Origin: Ulota crispa
Lineage: Eukaryota; Streptophyta; Bryopsida; Orthotrichales; Orthotrichaceae
Reading direction: 5' to 3'
DNA: 64,000 nucleotides
NCBI GenBank assembly: GCA_963920765.1
Contig: OY987251.1
Coordinates: 10,295,219-10,359,218, forward strand
Part shown: piece by piece, positions 44,186 through 57,519 of the stretch
How positions within the stretch are numbered: the stretch's first letter is position 1
How the letters are laid out: each line of letters opens with the position of its first letter
Translations under genes and position numbers: made by a program
Notes under the pieces: model-generated
The model's input: the letters and a program-made list of their open reading frames with translations, nothing else
What the model was told of the DNA's origin: nothing
The model's database searches: none

Positions 44186-44607
44186 GGGGGTAGTCACACC
44201 TTCTTCACCCCATTTTCAATCTTGAGAGAACACGGACATGACACTCTCTTCTTGATTTGCATAGGACTCATTCTTTGAAGATTAAGATGTTTATTTCTTT
44301 CACCTTTAGGGGAGAAGAGTGGGTGTGAAGGAGTTTTTATCAATTTGTGTCTTGTTTTCATCTTGTATTTCTTGCTTTCACACTCCTTCTAGTTCGAGAA
44401 TTTAGTTGAGTTTATGAATATGACTTGTTTTTTTATTGCATCTCTTGTTTATGAGTAAACTCATTATCCATTCTTCACTGCCCACAATAGGGAAATCACA
44501 CCTTCTTCATGGAGAAGTGCTCCCATTGGCTTCTATTTCCACCCCACAACTTCTCATTCTTCATAGAAGTTTCATTCTCAAAGAAGGTGTGACTACTATT
44601 GTAATAG
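44186..44607. mobile_element. TIR element with GGGGTAGTCACACC end, copy 3
   Basis: Left GGGGGTAGTCACACCTTCTT and right AAGAAGGTGTGACTACTATT, with internal similarity to 26889-27332 and 36410-36745. Confidence 0.75.
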
Positions 44608-45683
44608 GGGTTTTCAAAACTAGACACCTTTCTCACCAAAAGTTGATTTTCTTTTTTTCCTTGTTTTGCAAGAGAAATTTTTTCCTTTTTCATGGTGTTT
44701 TAAGGCAAGTTTTTTTTTGTTCATGTTTTTTGTGCAAGAGAGCATGCTCTTGCACTTTTTTCCACTTTGGTATAGGTACAACTTAGAGCTTCTTGATTGC
44801 TCATGAAAGTATTGATTTTGTTTTGAAAAAAGCTCCAGTTCTTCTTGCAAAAATAGCTTAAGGAGTTTTATATATTTTTCCTCAAGGTTTGAAACCCTCT
44901 AATAAGAGCAAATTAAGGGTTTATATTCTTTTGCTTAGAACGCCATATTTGTTAAATTGGGAAAAAGCTTACAAAGTGGGACTTTTGAAGGATTAAGGTG
45001 GTCACCTTAATCCGAGCTATAGTGTTTTTTTTGGTACACGTGTCTTCACATGAGAGGAGGAATTTGCAAGGGAAAAAATCCTAGTGGTTTAGACTGAATT
45101 TGATACCTTCAAATCTGGTTTAAGGTGACTTTTTGGGTTTAAGGTGGAGTACAAAATGGTACCTTCCTTTTTCCCAATTTAACAAATATGGCGTTTTAGA
45201 CTCTAGTGAGGCCTTTTGGTCATAAAGTTAAGAACATAATTATAAGCCTTGAAATTTTATAAACAAAGGAAGGAAGAAGGAAACCAAGTAGATTTTGATT
45301 CCATCATATTGTATTGATAATTCCCACATATTGATATTCTTCACATAATTACTTATTAATGAAATTATATTTTGAAGGCAACAAAATTGGCCTTCCAATT
45401 TTAGTGGACCTCATTCTTGTAGTTAAGGTTGTATTAGGTCCTTGTATCTTGAACATTAAGACTAGAATGTTTTCAAAATTTTGGACAGAGCTAATAGTGT
45501 AAATTCTGTAAAAGCCATACGGACTGATCACCAAATTTGGTAAAATTTCCCATGCCATTTTGAAAGTGCACCTGCTTTGAAAAAAAATATATATATATTA
45601 TTTTGAAAGATGAAATGAGCTTTGCAATCATGTTCTGCTCATAAAATCTTGAACAACAACTATGAATAAAAATCCTTTCAAAT
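44608..45683. other. Intergenic, no gene seen
   Basis: AT-rich, without exons. It contains mirrored words AAATTGGGAAAAAG / TTTTTCCCAATTT around 44955-45182, enclosing about 230 bp, possibly a further decayed TIR unit related to the pair at 26517-26785. Confidence 0.4.
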
Positions 45684-45862
45684 TACCTATTTTTGCTATA
45701 TAATTCCCACAAATGCAAATTCTCTCAAGAACCAGAATGCACTACCTATTTTTGCTATATAATTCCCACAAATGCAAATTCTCTCAAGAACCAGAATGCA
45801 CTACCTATTTTTGCTATATAATTCCCACAAATGCAAATTCTCTCAAGAACCAGAATGCACAT
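45684..45862. repeat. 59-bp unit repeated three times
   Basis: Three essentially identical 59-bp units (containing TTTTTGCTATATAATTCCCA), the first starting at about 45684. The lack of divergence suggests recent expansion. Confidence 0.9.
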
Positions 45863-45973
45863 GCAATAGGGAACTTTTACTAACTTTTATCTGGTTTTTA
45901 ATTTAGAAATTAAAATCAATGAAAGACAAGGATTAGGACCTTTGTGGGCTCCTAAATGACCTAAAACAAAATA

Positions 45974-46378
45974 GGGAATTGATATGTGTACCACACCCTT
46001 TGAACTACTATACCACACCTCAGGGTAAATTTTAGATTTCTACCATCAAAAAGTTGAATTTGAGAATTTGGAATTCAAATTTGGACTAAGAGACCATGAT
46101 TTAGTCTAGAACCATAAAAAAAGTTGCAATTCAACAACACACAATGAAAAAAAATTAGCTAGGGAGAAAAGTATTACTTTTGCTTTTGTCTGTAAAAAAA
46201 AGATAAGCTTTTTCTTTGGGTGTTGCTGAATTGCAACTTTTTTTATAGTCCAAGACGGTCTTTGAGTCCAAATCTAAATTCAAAATCCTCAAATCCAACT
46301 TTTTGATGGTAGAAATCTAAAATTTACCCTAGAGTGTGGTACAGTAGTTCAAAGGGTGTGGTACACATATCAATGCCC
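45974..46378. mobile_element. Fold-back MITE, family B
   Basis: Left GGGAATTGATATGTGTACCA and right TGGTACACATATCAATGCCC are inverted repeats, flanked by a perfect 9-bp duplication AACAAAATA (45965-45973, 46379-46387), which places it with Mutator-like elements. Confidence 0.88.
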
Positions 46379-46387
46379 AACAAAATA

Positions 46388-47348
46388 TTAATTAATTTGG
46401 GGAAAAACGTAGTTTGGGGACTTTTGAATTTTACATTCTCAGAAAATTATTTAGTAAATACTTTTTCAAGAACGTTAAGCCCGAAAAGACCCAAAATCAG
46501 GTTTTTTCCCAAAGTAATGAACATCTGCTCCTCAGAGTCCTAGTTTGACGACTCTCTCATCAATGCCCTTCATATTATGGTCTTTTTTTGTTCAAACCTA
46601 AAACGCATTCTAATTACTATCAATGTAGAAAATAAGTAATGAAAGCTTTCTATTTACACTTTCAAGATTACTGCTAGTTAGTTAATTGTAGATCATTATT
46701 GTGGTTTTAATAAATTCTCTCCACCACTTCACATGCTTGTTGAATCCTCAGTTTTTGGCAATTTCGAAATATTTTGCCTCCACTTTTTATTCTTAAATAT
46801 AGCCTTTCCTTTCTCGCTTTTTCTTTTTCTTTTCCTATTTTTTTTATATTAGGTCATTATTACCGGCAAGGTTAATTTTGAAATTTTAACATATTTAGCA
46901 ATTTGAGCAGTGTATGAGAAGATATAATTGGAGAATCTTGCAGGCTTGGACCTGGTGGTCAACAGCCCAAATTTGAAAAAAGGACAAGCCCTGGTCACAA
47001 GGGCTGCTGTCTCCCTCATGGACTGGGCATAACTGTCCGTGGCTCCCTTCAGACCAGTGATCCCAAATATATTTTCCCTTTAATTAGCCAAAGTGGCTAA
47101 GAAATACAGCTACTAGTGCTAAAATTTTCAAATTAAAGACTTTCGTATTTAAAAATCTTTTAGTTTATTATTTTGATTCTTGTTGTAATTATTATTATTG
47201 TTATTGTTATTAAGCAATAACGTACATTTGGCGGGAGTTTTACTTGGGAGATTTAGCCACATTAGTGATTACTTTGTTGGACTGTATTTTTTTTTGAATG
47301 CCATATCTATCCCTTTAAATTCCAAAATTTTGGGTCAGACTTCATTAA
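46388..47348. other. Intergenic, no gene seen
   Basis: AT-rich, except for a short GC-richer patch at 46945-47070 with no recognisable frame or RNA fold. Confidence 0.4.
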
Positions 47349-47655
47349 GAGAAAATTTCAAGGATACTCCTAAAGTTTTTCATATTTACATGGATACCTC
47401 TAGTTTTTCAAAATTACACAAATACCCTTGGTCCATAACTTTTAGGCATTTGCTTTATTGTGCATGCCACTTCTTTCATATGCACAATGCTTCTTTTCTG
47501 TTCTATTGCACTCTTTGTTTTAACATTAGTTATGAAAGAAGTAGCATGGATATCAAACAAACCCTTGAAAATTATGTACCGAGGATATTTGTCTGAAAAA
47601 CCACAAGTATCTATGTAAATATGGCAAACTTTAGGAGTATTCATGAAAGTTTCCC
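47349..47655. mobile_element. Fold-back MITE family A, copy 6
   Basis: GAGAAAATTTCAAGGATACT at the left and AGTATTCATGAAAGTTTCCC at the right with mirrored arms. Flanks CTTCATTAA and TTCAATTAA look like a decayed target duplication. Confidence 0.8.
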
Positions 47656-47674
47656 TTCAATTAACACGGCGCAA

Positions 47675-48095
47675 AATAGCATAAAGCAACAAAGAGCTAA
47701 TAACCATATGAGTTGTTCATACATAACATTGTTAACCGGGTGTATTCCTCCCCACAGCTAGTGGAAGGATATTCTCCCCTAAATACTTGAGGGGAGAGTT
47801 TAGTTAAAGATCTTGAGAGCCAATTGGTGAGGGCGAGAGCCAGCTCATGCCATTTGCTGGGGGATCCTCATATTGTGGAGAGCAAAAGGGTAAACCCTAG
47901 TGAAGGTTAACAATGTTATGTAGCACCCCTCAATAAGTTGAAACTCTTAATAACTATAAGCAAGAAGGTTTTAAGATAAAAGTTACAAAAGCAAATTGGA
48001 ATTGTTGTTTGCTAAATAAATAAATTTTTGACATTCAAAATTGACAATTGTTTGACTTGTTTGACCAAAACTTTGTTGATTTATAGTGTCTTGCA
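47675..48095. repeat. TIR repeat related to COX19 intron-2 element, interrupted
   Basis: Matches 4274-4500 in order (CCATATGAG.TGTTC, TAGCACCCCT, GTGTCTTGCA) and is interrupted by the 199-bp insertion at 47722-47920. Confidence 0.7.
47722..47920. mobile_element. 199-bp TA-flanked inverted-repeat insertion
   Basis: CATAACATTGTTAACC and GGTTAACAATGTTATG are perfect 16-bp inverted termini, flanked by TA on both sides. The related sequence near 4330 reads straight through (GTTCGTAGCACC) and is the empty site. Interior GC-rich, non-coding. Confidence 0.85.
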
Positions 48096-49440
48096 TAATA
48101 TGTTCCAAAATTAACCACTTTTATCATTGATTGCTAGGATTTATTGTTTTTGTTTTCTACAAGACCAAAATTGTCTAACGTTGACTACCCTTGCAACTCC
48201 TACGAGGATTTTGCGTCCTGTAGATGGTTTTAGGGTAGCCTTACAGATGGGAGAAAACATTTTTCTTCCAAAACTCTTTTAAAGGATTTAGGAGAACTCT
48301 TTTTCAATGGATGGTGTTGGATAGTCCTTCCTAGCCGATGGTTTTCACTTTTTGACCTTAAAAATGGCAAAACCATGGGTCACAATGTAGTGTATTTTAG
48401 GCAACTTTTGATGCTTTCTTTTTATATGACTTTTAGCCCAAAAATCTTTTTTTTTTTGGGTTTAAGTCTAACTCACAAAGCGATGTTGCAAAAGTCAAAC
48501 CCCTACTCCAATTTGGAAGTTTGAAGATTTCCTACTATGTAGTTCTTCATTATAATCCAAGGTTTGAGCTTATGACCATGGAATGCTATATAGAGAAATA
48601 TTCAGATTTAAAGCATATTCTTTGTTTTCTATATAAATCGTTTCCACTTTTTATTTGAAAAATCACAACAATTTCTACCTTTTATAAAAATAGAAAAAAT
48701 TGTAACTTATAAAAGGTATGCAATTATATCTTTAAGAAAAATACATAATTTATATTGAATTGTAAAAGGGAGCATAGAAAGGGAGGAACTTTGAAGTTCT
48801 AAAGTGTGGTCTGATAGGACTATTCACAACCAATTCACATAGAGATGCAAGGAAAAGAAAAGTCATTTCCTTATATACCTTAAAATTCTTGAAATTATCT
48901 TCTATATGTGTGTTGCAAGGAAGTGTGAATTTGTTTTAACTAACATTAGAAGAAAAAGGCCAATAAACGACTACAACTGGTAACTATGTGGTGACTGTAT
49001 GGCAACTACATTTCAGTGGGGAATGGAGCTTTTCAAGCCATTACAACTGCAAAGACATTCTCAGTTGTATTCTATTCAAAAATAGTCGTGAAGCAGTTGT
49101 GAAACAGTCATGAAACAGTCGTTGTGACTCAATGATATCTACCACAACTGCAACTTCAATGAAAAAACCTTCATCCATGAAAATTCAAATTTTTTTGTGG
49201 TCACAACCCCTGTTGCCCATTCATTTTCCTTCCTCTCTTGAAATCTTTTTCACATATCCCAAAACAACATTCAATGTACCCTTTTTTTTTCCTTTGTCTC
49301 TTGAAGTCTTTTTCACATGTCTCAAGATAGCATTCAATGTACGTTTGACACATGCGTCGCCTACTGCCACATGTCCAAAATCTAGTTGTTGGAAAGTTAT
49401 TTGTTTAATAATTCTTTTTGTATCACATTACCTTTGTAAT
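48096..49440. other. Intergenic, no gene seen
   Basis: No exon recognised. 48960-49130 starts a zone of ACAACTG/CAGTTGT words that becomes denser downstream. Confidence 0.4.
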
Positions 49441-50240
49441 ATGACATGACTACTTTGCAGTCGTATACTAGTTGTAAAGTAGTTGGAAGGTAGTTGTAAT
49501 GTAGTAATTGTGCATTTCATATGTACTTGTAATGAATTGTTGTGTGGTTGTAGTCTAGTTGTGGTGTAGTTGTAATGCAATTGTAATATGATTATTATAT
49601 AGTTGTAATGTACTTGTTATGTAGTTGTATTCTAATTTTAGTGTGATAGCAGTGTGGCTGTAGTGTAGTAGTAGTGTAGTGGAAGTGTAGTGGTAGCATA
49701 GTGGTATTGTAGTTGTACTGTAGTTGTTTATGTTGATTTTGTGAATATTGATTTTTGAAATTTTTTTGTTATTTTTCATTTGGTTATAATCACTGCTTGT
49801 TATAGAAAAAATACATGAAGCAATAACAATCATGCTCACAACTACCATACAGCTATAAACAGAGAATGAATCCAAAGGAATTGACAAAGTAATTTTAAAC
49901 TACTGCCACTCTAGTAATACACAACAAGTTTCAGTTGCTATTCAATTGTAATCCAATTGTGCCAGATGAAAGAACCAACAACGCAGTTGTAACACAGTTG
50001 TAATGCAGTTGTATTGCAGTTGTAAAGGAATGTAACATCAACTTCAATTGTAACATAACTGGTAACCAGTTGTACTACAATTGCCAACCAATTTTGACAA
50101 AGTACAAAGTCACAGATTATTAGCAAAAATTGGTAGTCAATACATTGAAATTTAATTGCAAACTAATTGCAATATGAATTAACCTAAATCCTAAAATCTA
50201 TTGTAGTTGCACTCTAATTGCACATTGTGCTTCTATAAAT
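49440..50240. repeat. Degenerate TAGTTGTAATG array, both orientations
   Basis: Dozens of variants of TAGTTGTANTG on the plus strand to about 49735, then the reverse words (CAGTTGTAAT, ACAACTGG) to about 50240. A second zone at 54740-55510 carries the same words. Confidence 0.7.
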
Positions 50241-51546
50241 TGCAAAATCTTGCTAATAGTATGATAAAAGCACTCAAACCCTACTTTCTCTAAACTCTTG
50301 TCAAAACTTCAAAATGAACCTAAAAATTGTAAAAACCCACTTTTGACATTTGGATTAACAAGGATTAGCAACCATGTAAGCCACATCATAAGATCCTATA
50401 TACACAATGAGAAATGATTTTCTGCAAACTATCTAATTGCACCCTCAGAGCTGCTAACCACTATGCATTCAAGAAGCAATCAATATGTCACTAACAACTC
50501 AAGATAAGGGTCTCATCTTTTTTCAAAAACTAGACTCTACCACATATCCAGCATACAAACTTGCACAAAAATTGAGCTAAAACTCACCAAGATGTGGATT
50601 TTTGAAGTTGGGTTAAAAATTGCCATTTAGTAGACATCCTTCTACTAGAAAATCCACCAAAAACTCCTCAAAACTCAAAATCTAGCATGCTTGGTTTCAT
50701 TGGAAAGCTACTAGCATACGAAAGAACCTCAAAAATTTCAAAAAATAAGATCAAATTCGAACTTACATTAAGCAAATGAAACAAGCTAAAACAAAAGAGA
50801 AGGGACTTTCATTCCCAAAAAATCTTGGTAGAGCTTTGCCCTACAAGTGAGAAGAATGAGTGGAAGAGAGGAACCATGCATGCCCTTTTATCCCTGGACC
50901 CTAGGATACAAGAGTGGCGGCCACATCTCCACCCTCCAAACTACCAACCCTAATCTTAATCAAGGGTTCAGATGCAGTGAGAGAAAGAAGGACAATAAAC
51001 AACTAGATTACAATAGCGCAACAACTACATCACAACTGCACAATAAGTGCATGACTATAAAACAACCAAATGACTATATAGTAACTATGAAACAACTACA
51101 AAATGACTCAATTACAATTGTGCACTTGTTATGGAATTAATTCATTTATTACATATTTTTCTTATAGTTAATGATCTAAAAACTATAACCCAATTTTAGG
51201 AATTATTGCCTTTATAACTTAAAAGGATATGTGTTTTTAACTAATTTAATATTAGAGATGTGTTCAAAACAAAATGTCACCTTGAAATGGACTATAAACA
51301 TGTTAAAATCTAAACTATGAAGCATTAAGAACAAACCACTTCACAAATTTTGAAGTTCTTACATCTAATATTGGAATGCACAAAATTATTTTAGAAGATC
51401 GATTTTTTTTTTCTTAGTCTTCTATCTTAAAAAAAACTAAAATTATTGATACAATCAATTTGTTTTTGAATCATAGTTCTTTTTTACTTCTAACTTTTGT
51501 TGTCATAATGTTTCAAATATTGATATTGTTTCTTTCAATAATTTTA
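50241..51546. other. Intergenic, no gene seen
   Basis: AT-rich, no exon. ACAACTA-type words recur around 51000-51115. Confidence 0.4.
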
Positions 51547-51938
51547 GGGAATTACCATAGCGACACCCTAAATTGCTTAACAGAACACCCCTTGTGGGCT
51601 TGAAATGTGATTTTTAATGCTCAATTTTTATTTGGATCAAAAGATTTGTTTCACTTTTATCATTCTAAGGCTATACTAATAAAATAGATGTGCTTAAATA
51701 TGAAACTAAGAATATAGGACTTTTGAGTTACTTAAAGAAAAATACATTAAAATTTAATATTGGTGCAATAATACTTTAACAAAAATTTGTGTTTGTCATG
51801 TTTTCTTTCAAAGAAGTAGCAATATTGTAATTGAATGGAGATGGACCACTTGAATAAATAAAAACAACACTAAATTAACAAATTTCATGCTCACATGGGG
51901 TGTCCCACTGTAATTTCGGGTGTTGCAGTAGTAATTCG
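51547..51938. mobile_element. Mutator-like TIR element, family C, short copy
   Basis: Left GGGAATTACCATAGCGACAC and right GGGTGTTGCAGTAGTAATTC match the ends of 30300-32410. Flanks ATAATTTTA / TTAATTTTA agree at 8 of 9 positions. Confidence 0.8.
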
Positions 51939-52369
51939 TTAATTTTATTGCAATAAAATTGAACCTTTTGGAATTTTTAAAGTTGTATTAAAGGTTCAAG
52001 TCATCAAGCTTAGAAATATTGTTTTTAAATATATGAAAAAAATTTGTGATGATTTCATACTTGTATATATAATAATAAATTGATTGTAATCATTCACTCT
52101 ATTGGAATTTAAGGCAATAAAGCAGCATTTAAACTTAAAAATATTGTAAATTTGATTACAACATTTGATAATTTCCATATATCTAGATTGGATTGTTCTT
52201 AACTAGTGGATAAGTTTTTTTTTTTTTTTTTCCAAAAATTAAAAGAACAAAGATATTTTGTAGAAAATGCATAACTCCCAATTGATATTTGGAATTAGTA
52301 CAAGATTTTGATTATAAATTACATATATTTCATTATCTAATTTAAAATATTTGTACTTTCTGTCTATTA

Positions 52370-52408
52370 TATATGTATGTATATATATGTATATACATAC
52401 ATATATTG

Positions 52409-52503
<95 letters not shown>

Positions 52504-52515
52504 ATATATATACAT
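52370..52515. repeat. (TA)n microsatellite
   Basis: A run of about 40 TA dinucleotides (52410-52490) flanked by TATATGTATG and TGTGTGTATA transitional repeats. Confidence 0.97.
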
Positions 52516-54739
52516 AAATGGTTTTTAGATTTTTAAATCAAATTTTGAAATTTTGAAATAGTTAAGTAAGAACTAAAATTGAATTTGATAAATATAGCCA
52601 ATAACTTGTCTAACATAGAATGGTTAATAAGTTAAAACAACATCAATTGCTTTTGAAAAGTTGACTGGTTGATTATTTAAAATCACTCGGATTAAATCAA
52701 AAATTTAATTAAATGAAAAAATAATCAGCCTAATTTTATCATTTTTTTTGAAAAATTTACTATGTTGTAAATTTTTATAATACCAATGTATCATCAAAAA
52801 TTTAATTAGCATCACGATTTACTACAATTAGATTTTTGAAGTTCAATGTTAATAAAATCAGCAAATAAATATGCATAATTAATTAATGATGTTATTGATT
52901 ATGTTTTGGTTTATACTTATTGAAGTTTATGAATATGCAAAAGTTTGTATGTCAATTTTAGATCATAGTTATAATTAATTTAGACTTAACATTTCAACAA
53001 ATAAATAAACTCTACAATATTATTCCAATATTTTTGCAATTATTGTCAAGTGAGATAATGAGTTTTTGATTGAATAATTTTTATAAAACAAACTAATCTA
53101 AATCAAATATGGTAGTAATAAAAAATCTAATGGTCTTTGTATCAATAGTAATTTTTATTGTAATATAAGTTGTAAATATTGTTAAGTCATTATTATTTAT
53201 AATGCATTTGTTTATTTGATTGCATGTTTATCATTACTTATTTATAGTTCTAAAATAACCAAGACATATTTACAATTATTAATACTACAATTGATTACTA
53301 TTGGAGTGCATTTCTTTATGTAATTTCATGTTTGTTAGCATTTAGGGGCAATTACAAAACAACTACAAGCAGAGTTGTAATAAACAATACTTATTTTTTT
53401 ATGTATTAAAGACATTGATATAAGAAATGTTAACATCATGAATTGCTTATTAATATGTACAAACAATTCAAGGAAACTGTGAGCCATTTGAAAATGAAAA
53501 GTTTTTAAATATTATTTAAAAAGAGGAGTTATTAGCTATGTGTATGCAAATATATGTCAAAGAGATTGATTTAACATTAGAAATATTAAAAAATTAAAAT
53601 AGTAATATAACAATATTTTATGTAAAAGAATTAAACTAAACATTAAAGTTACAAAATAATCTCTTTCACATTTCAATTGTACATCCTTGATGTAAATCAA
53701 CAAAAAAAAGTATAGTACAGAAGGCATTCATATTTACATAGAATATCATGTTCAACTTTGAGTTGAGTTTTTTAAGACAAGATGATTAAACTATTAAAGC
53801 CATTTTAAAAAAATAAAATTACATAGATATTTTTTTATTAATATTCATAATAGATTAAACTGAAAAGCTGTGTCAAAAAAAATGTATGTTAAAAAAATAA
53901 TGGTAGATATTTTGAATGTTTTTATCATGTTTATAATGAAATTGTACAAAATTGTTGAGGCAAAGCAATTTTCCAAATAATTGTTAATATCTTTTGTAGT
54001 AAATGCAATCACAAAATGTGCAAAGAATAATTTATTGACAATTTTTGGTTATCAAGAATATTTAATAGTAACTTAAATCAGATGGATAATGTCCAATATT
54101 ATAAGATAATGCCATTGTAAATACAAGAGAGTACTTTAACATTTAAATAAGAGTATTCATTTAGAAAATCAGAAAACATCAATAAATTTTTGAGCCTACT
54201 AAATTTAAAATAATAGTGAAGACTAATTTGCTAAATAACTTGACTATATTTGCAAACTGATTTTGTAACCAGATATAAAAAAAATTGCAAAATCTGTTTT
54301 CTATGCAGCTATAATCTAACTATGTGACAACCTTACAAAATATTTGCAAGTTAATAAAACACTATTAAACAAATAAATTACAATTGTAGTATAATTGTTC
54401 CGATAAAATACATTCATATCAACAACTACAACATAAATGCTAGTACCATTGTTGTTTAGAGCAACAAAAATTTGCAAGAAAACTTTATGTAAACAAAGAA
54501 TATAATTTGTTGCAGAAAGTATGAGTAGCAGTCATCATGCATACAGTTGTTTTTGAGTGATACTACAATATGAAAGTGAATTAAAAAACAGTAGGACATA
54601 ATTGCAAAACAACTTGTTTATTAGAACACATTCACACCAAGAGCTGAAGATGTGGTTGTGGTAAACTTTGATGCCCATGGCAACAAATAATAGCATGAGA
54701 TGTTTAAATGAACAAAAAAATGGGTTTTGAAAATTATAA
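52516..54739. other. Very AT-rich tract, no gene seen
   Basis: About 2.2 kb with very low GC. No open frame of credible length, no repeat family recognised, no RNA gene. Confidence 0.5.
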
Positions 54740-55510
54740 ATGGAAGCAATGTGTCAGTTGCATTGTAGTAGTGAGTCAATAGTAGCTAAATCTGTTGCCA
54801 ACTACATCTCGACTGCCAAGCAACTGCGTCCAGAGGCAGCGTTCACACTTACATGAGCAACAATGAGTGGAACAAAGATTTCTTTCCAAGGTTGCAAAAA
54901 AACCCAAAGAAATGAACATTGAAAAGGTGAGAATAGGGAAAGCAATGAAAGAAATGGGCTAGTTAAACCGTAGTTGTATCCAAGTAATAACCCAATTGTA
55001 CAGAATTGCATAAACTACTACAACGTGACTCTATCACAACTGACGCAATGAAATGCATTCACACCCACCTAGAACTGGATTTTTGTAGAAGAAAGCGCTG
55101 CCCAGGGCAGCTAAATGTGAGGAATTTTTTTTCACAAGAACAAGAATTGAGAAAAAAAAAGGTGCAATCGTGTTCTAGTTGTATTTTAGTAGGGCTATAG
55201 TAGTATCATGAACCCACCTTCAACTACAGTATGACTGCTTTGGATGACATAAGCCACATTAGTAGTTTACATCCAAGAAGTGATAGAAAATAAATGATGA
55301 AAGTGTCTACATCCCTTGTAGTTGTCACCTTGATTTGTAGTTGTATATGCAAGTGCAATACAACTACGTCCAACTGCAATACAACTATGTACAACTGCTA
55401 TACAATTGGGTACAACTGCTATACAACTGGGTACCTTCCACGTCAACTTTTTGGCAAGTTAGCTGCATTTTCCCTAGTCACTCCCTAAACCTGCAACTGA
55501 CCCAAACATG
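54740..55510. repeat. Second ACAACTGC/GTTGTAG word zone
   Basis: Irregular copies of CAACTGC.ATACAACT (densest at 55350-55430) and AGTTGTA. The composition matches 49440-50240. Confidence 0.6.
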
Positions 55511-56811
55511 GTAGTTGGGAGGTTGCAGTTGTTTATACCCCCATTTCCTTCTAGTGCAATTGGGCCTATCTATGATGTATGTCCAAAGTAACCCTATTTC
55601 AAAAATAATGTCATTTGAGGCATTACCTTTGAAACACAAGCTAGATTATTCTATAAGGCATCAAGTTAATAGCAACATGCCTAATCTAATTTTTATTAGA
55701 ATCCAACAAACATTGCACCAAAAAGGATTTTCCCATAAATAAAAACAAACTTTCTAAAACTTTAGCATAGGGTTTTTGGGCATTAAACACTATCCAATCA
55801 TTTTTGCAAATTTTCTTGAATGTATCAATAATTTTCCATTATTTTTGCTTCAATATGTTGTCTCAAGTTTATCCAAACCATATATTGAAGTACAAAAACA
55901 AAAGCGTAGAATAGATTTTGAAGTGACATTTGCTCTAGAGAGAAGAATAAAGAATATGAAATCATACTTGACATAAGAGAAGTCCAAGAATAGGGCAAAC
56001 TTTGGACATTGTCCTTGTAGTCTAAAAAATGGGTTTGTAGTCTAAAAATGGGTTTGCCAAAAAAACTATAAATAGGTGAAAGAAATAATTTATAAGTATT
56101 TTTTTAAGGGATTTTATTTTCCTCCAAAAATTGAAGAATTTTTGGAATTGTTCAAAGTGATGTATTTTATGTAGTAAAGAGTACTCAAGCTTTATATATT
56201 CATCTTGGATGCAATGAAATTATAGTTTGATTACAGTAGTTTAAGTAGAGCAAGAATGCCTTGCACGTGCTTTGTGTCATTTCTCTCTCAATTTTTAGTG
56301 ATTTTTATGGTAAGTTTTCATCCTCCCTTTTCTTATCTTTTCCTATTCCTCTTTTGCTTTTGAATTTCAAATTTTGGGCAAGGGACACACCAAATACTTG
56401 AAACCCAATGCTTTATTTTTTGGTGTTGATAGAGAATTTTGATTATTGCTTGACAAACATACACTTGAGGCTTTTACAATATTGATTTGGTATAGTAAGG
56501 ACCAAGGTTTGGGAAATATTTGAGTTTTTTCAATTGATTTCCTCCAATTCCCGTACTAAACTAGTTTATCCAGAAACTATTCTAGTTATGTTCTCTATTT
56601 TAGATTGTAGATAAATTTCTTTTAGATTTCAACTAGTTTTTCAACCAATGTTTATAAGTTGAAAATAAATTTTTCTCAGTTCAATTGGCAATTGGCTAGC
56701 TTTGAACTAGCTGCCCGTTCTTCCTGGACCTTGATAAGGACATTTAATCCAAGACCTTGATAAGGACATTCAAGATTAGCACTCAATCAAAATCATCAAC
56801 TGTTGCTAGAG
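55511..56811. other. Intergenic, no gene seen
   Basis: AT-rich, with no exon or clear repeat family. A 32-bp doublet (AAGACCTTGATAAGGACATT core) lies near 56730-56772. Confidence 0.4.
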
Positions 56812-56815
56812 TTAA

Positions 56816-57168
56816 CCCCTAAAAGTGCAAGAGGGATAGAAGCTATAGAGGCTATAGTGCATGTAGATGTGGAATTTTTGTGGAAAATTATATCACGACC
56901 TAACAAGATTCCAGAAAATAAGATCTTAAGTTTGCAAGTAATCTTTTAATTGTTTCCATCTTTACATGAATTGGTCCAAGCCTTGCACAAAAATCATGAA
57001 GAAATGACAGTTTTTTTTCTCTCAAGCATACTTAGATGTACTTAGATGTACTTCATCTCTTTCATAAAACTCCTATTGGAAGAATTTAAAAACACTCGTT
57101 GTCCATTGCTATTAAAACTACTTGAAAACATTCATTGTCCATCTAACAGGTGCTACCTCTTTTAGGGG
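56816..57168. mobile_element. piggyBac-like element
   Basis: TTAA (56812-56815, 57169-57172) and ends CCCCTAAAAGTGCAAGAGG / CCTCTTTTAGGGG. Confidence 0.75.
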
Positions 57169-57519
57169 TTAATATAATTTTCAATGGCTCTCTTAGGGTA
57201 CATTCACAACAAAGGGAGAAATATAAAGTTCATGAAATTAAGATTTCAAGCTCTCATTGAGTGTTTGCACCAAGGGGTCTAATTTGAACCCTTATCCAAA
57301 GTGACATAGGACATGACTAGTGATTTTTGTATCAAGCTTCTGAAGGTTATAATTTACACCCATGGGTTTATAGTCTTCATACATTGCATGACACTTATAT
57401 CTAGCAATTTCCAAATTTCAGCAGCCAATCTACTCTATAAAAAAAAACTAAAAAAAAAAATCCAAGACCACCAAGATGAAGCTTGGGATGTAATATTCTT
57501 GTTAGTGGAATTGATGTTA

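Noticed and set aside
46940..47075. GC-richer patch as an RNA gene
   Set aside because: Short complementary words exist, but no tRNA, snRNA or snoRNA box pattern could be assembled.
52351..52536. 61-aa Tyr/Ile-repeat frame
   Set aside because: Translation of the TA microsatellite.
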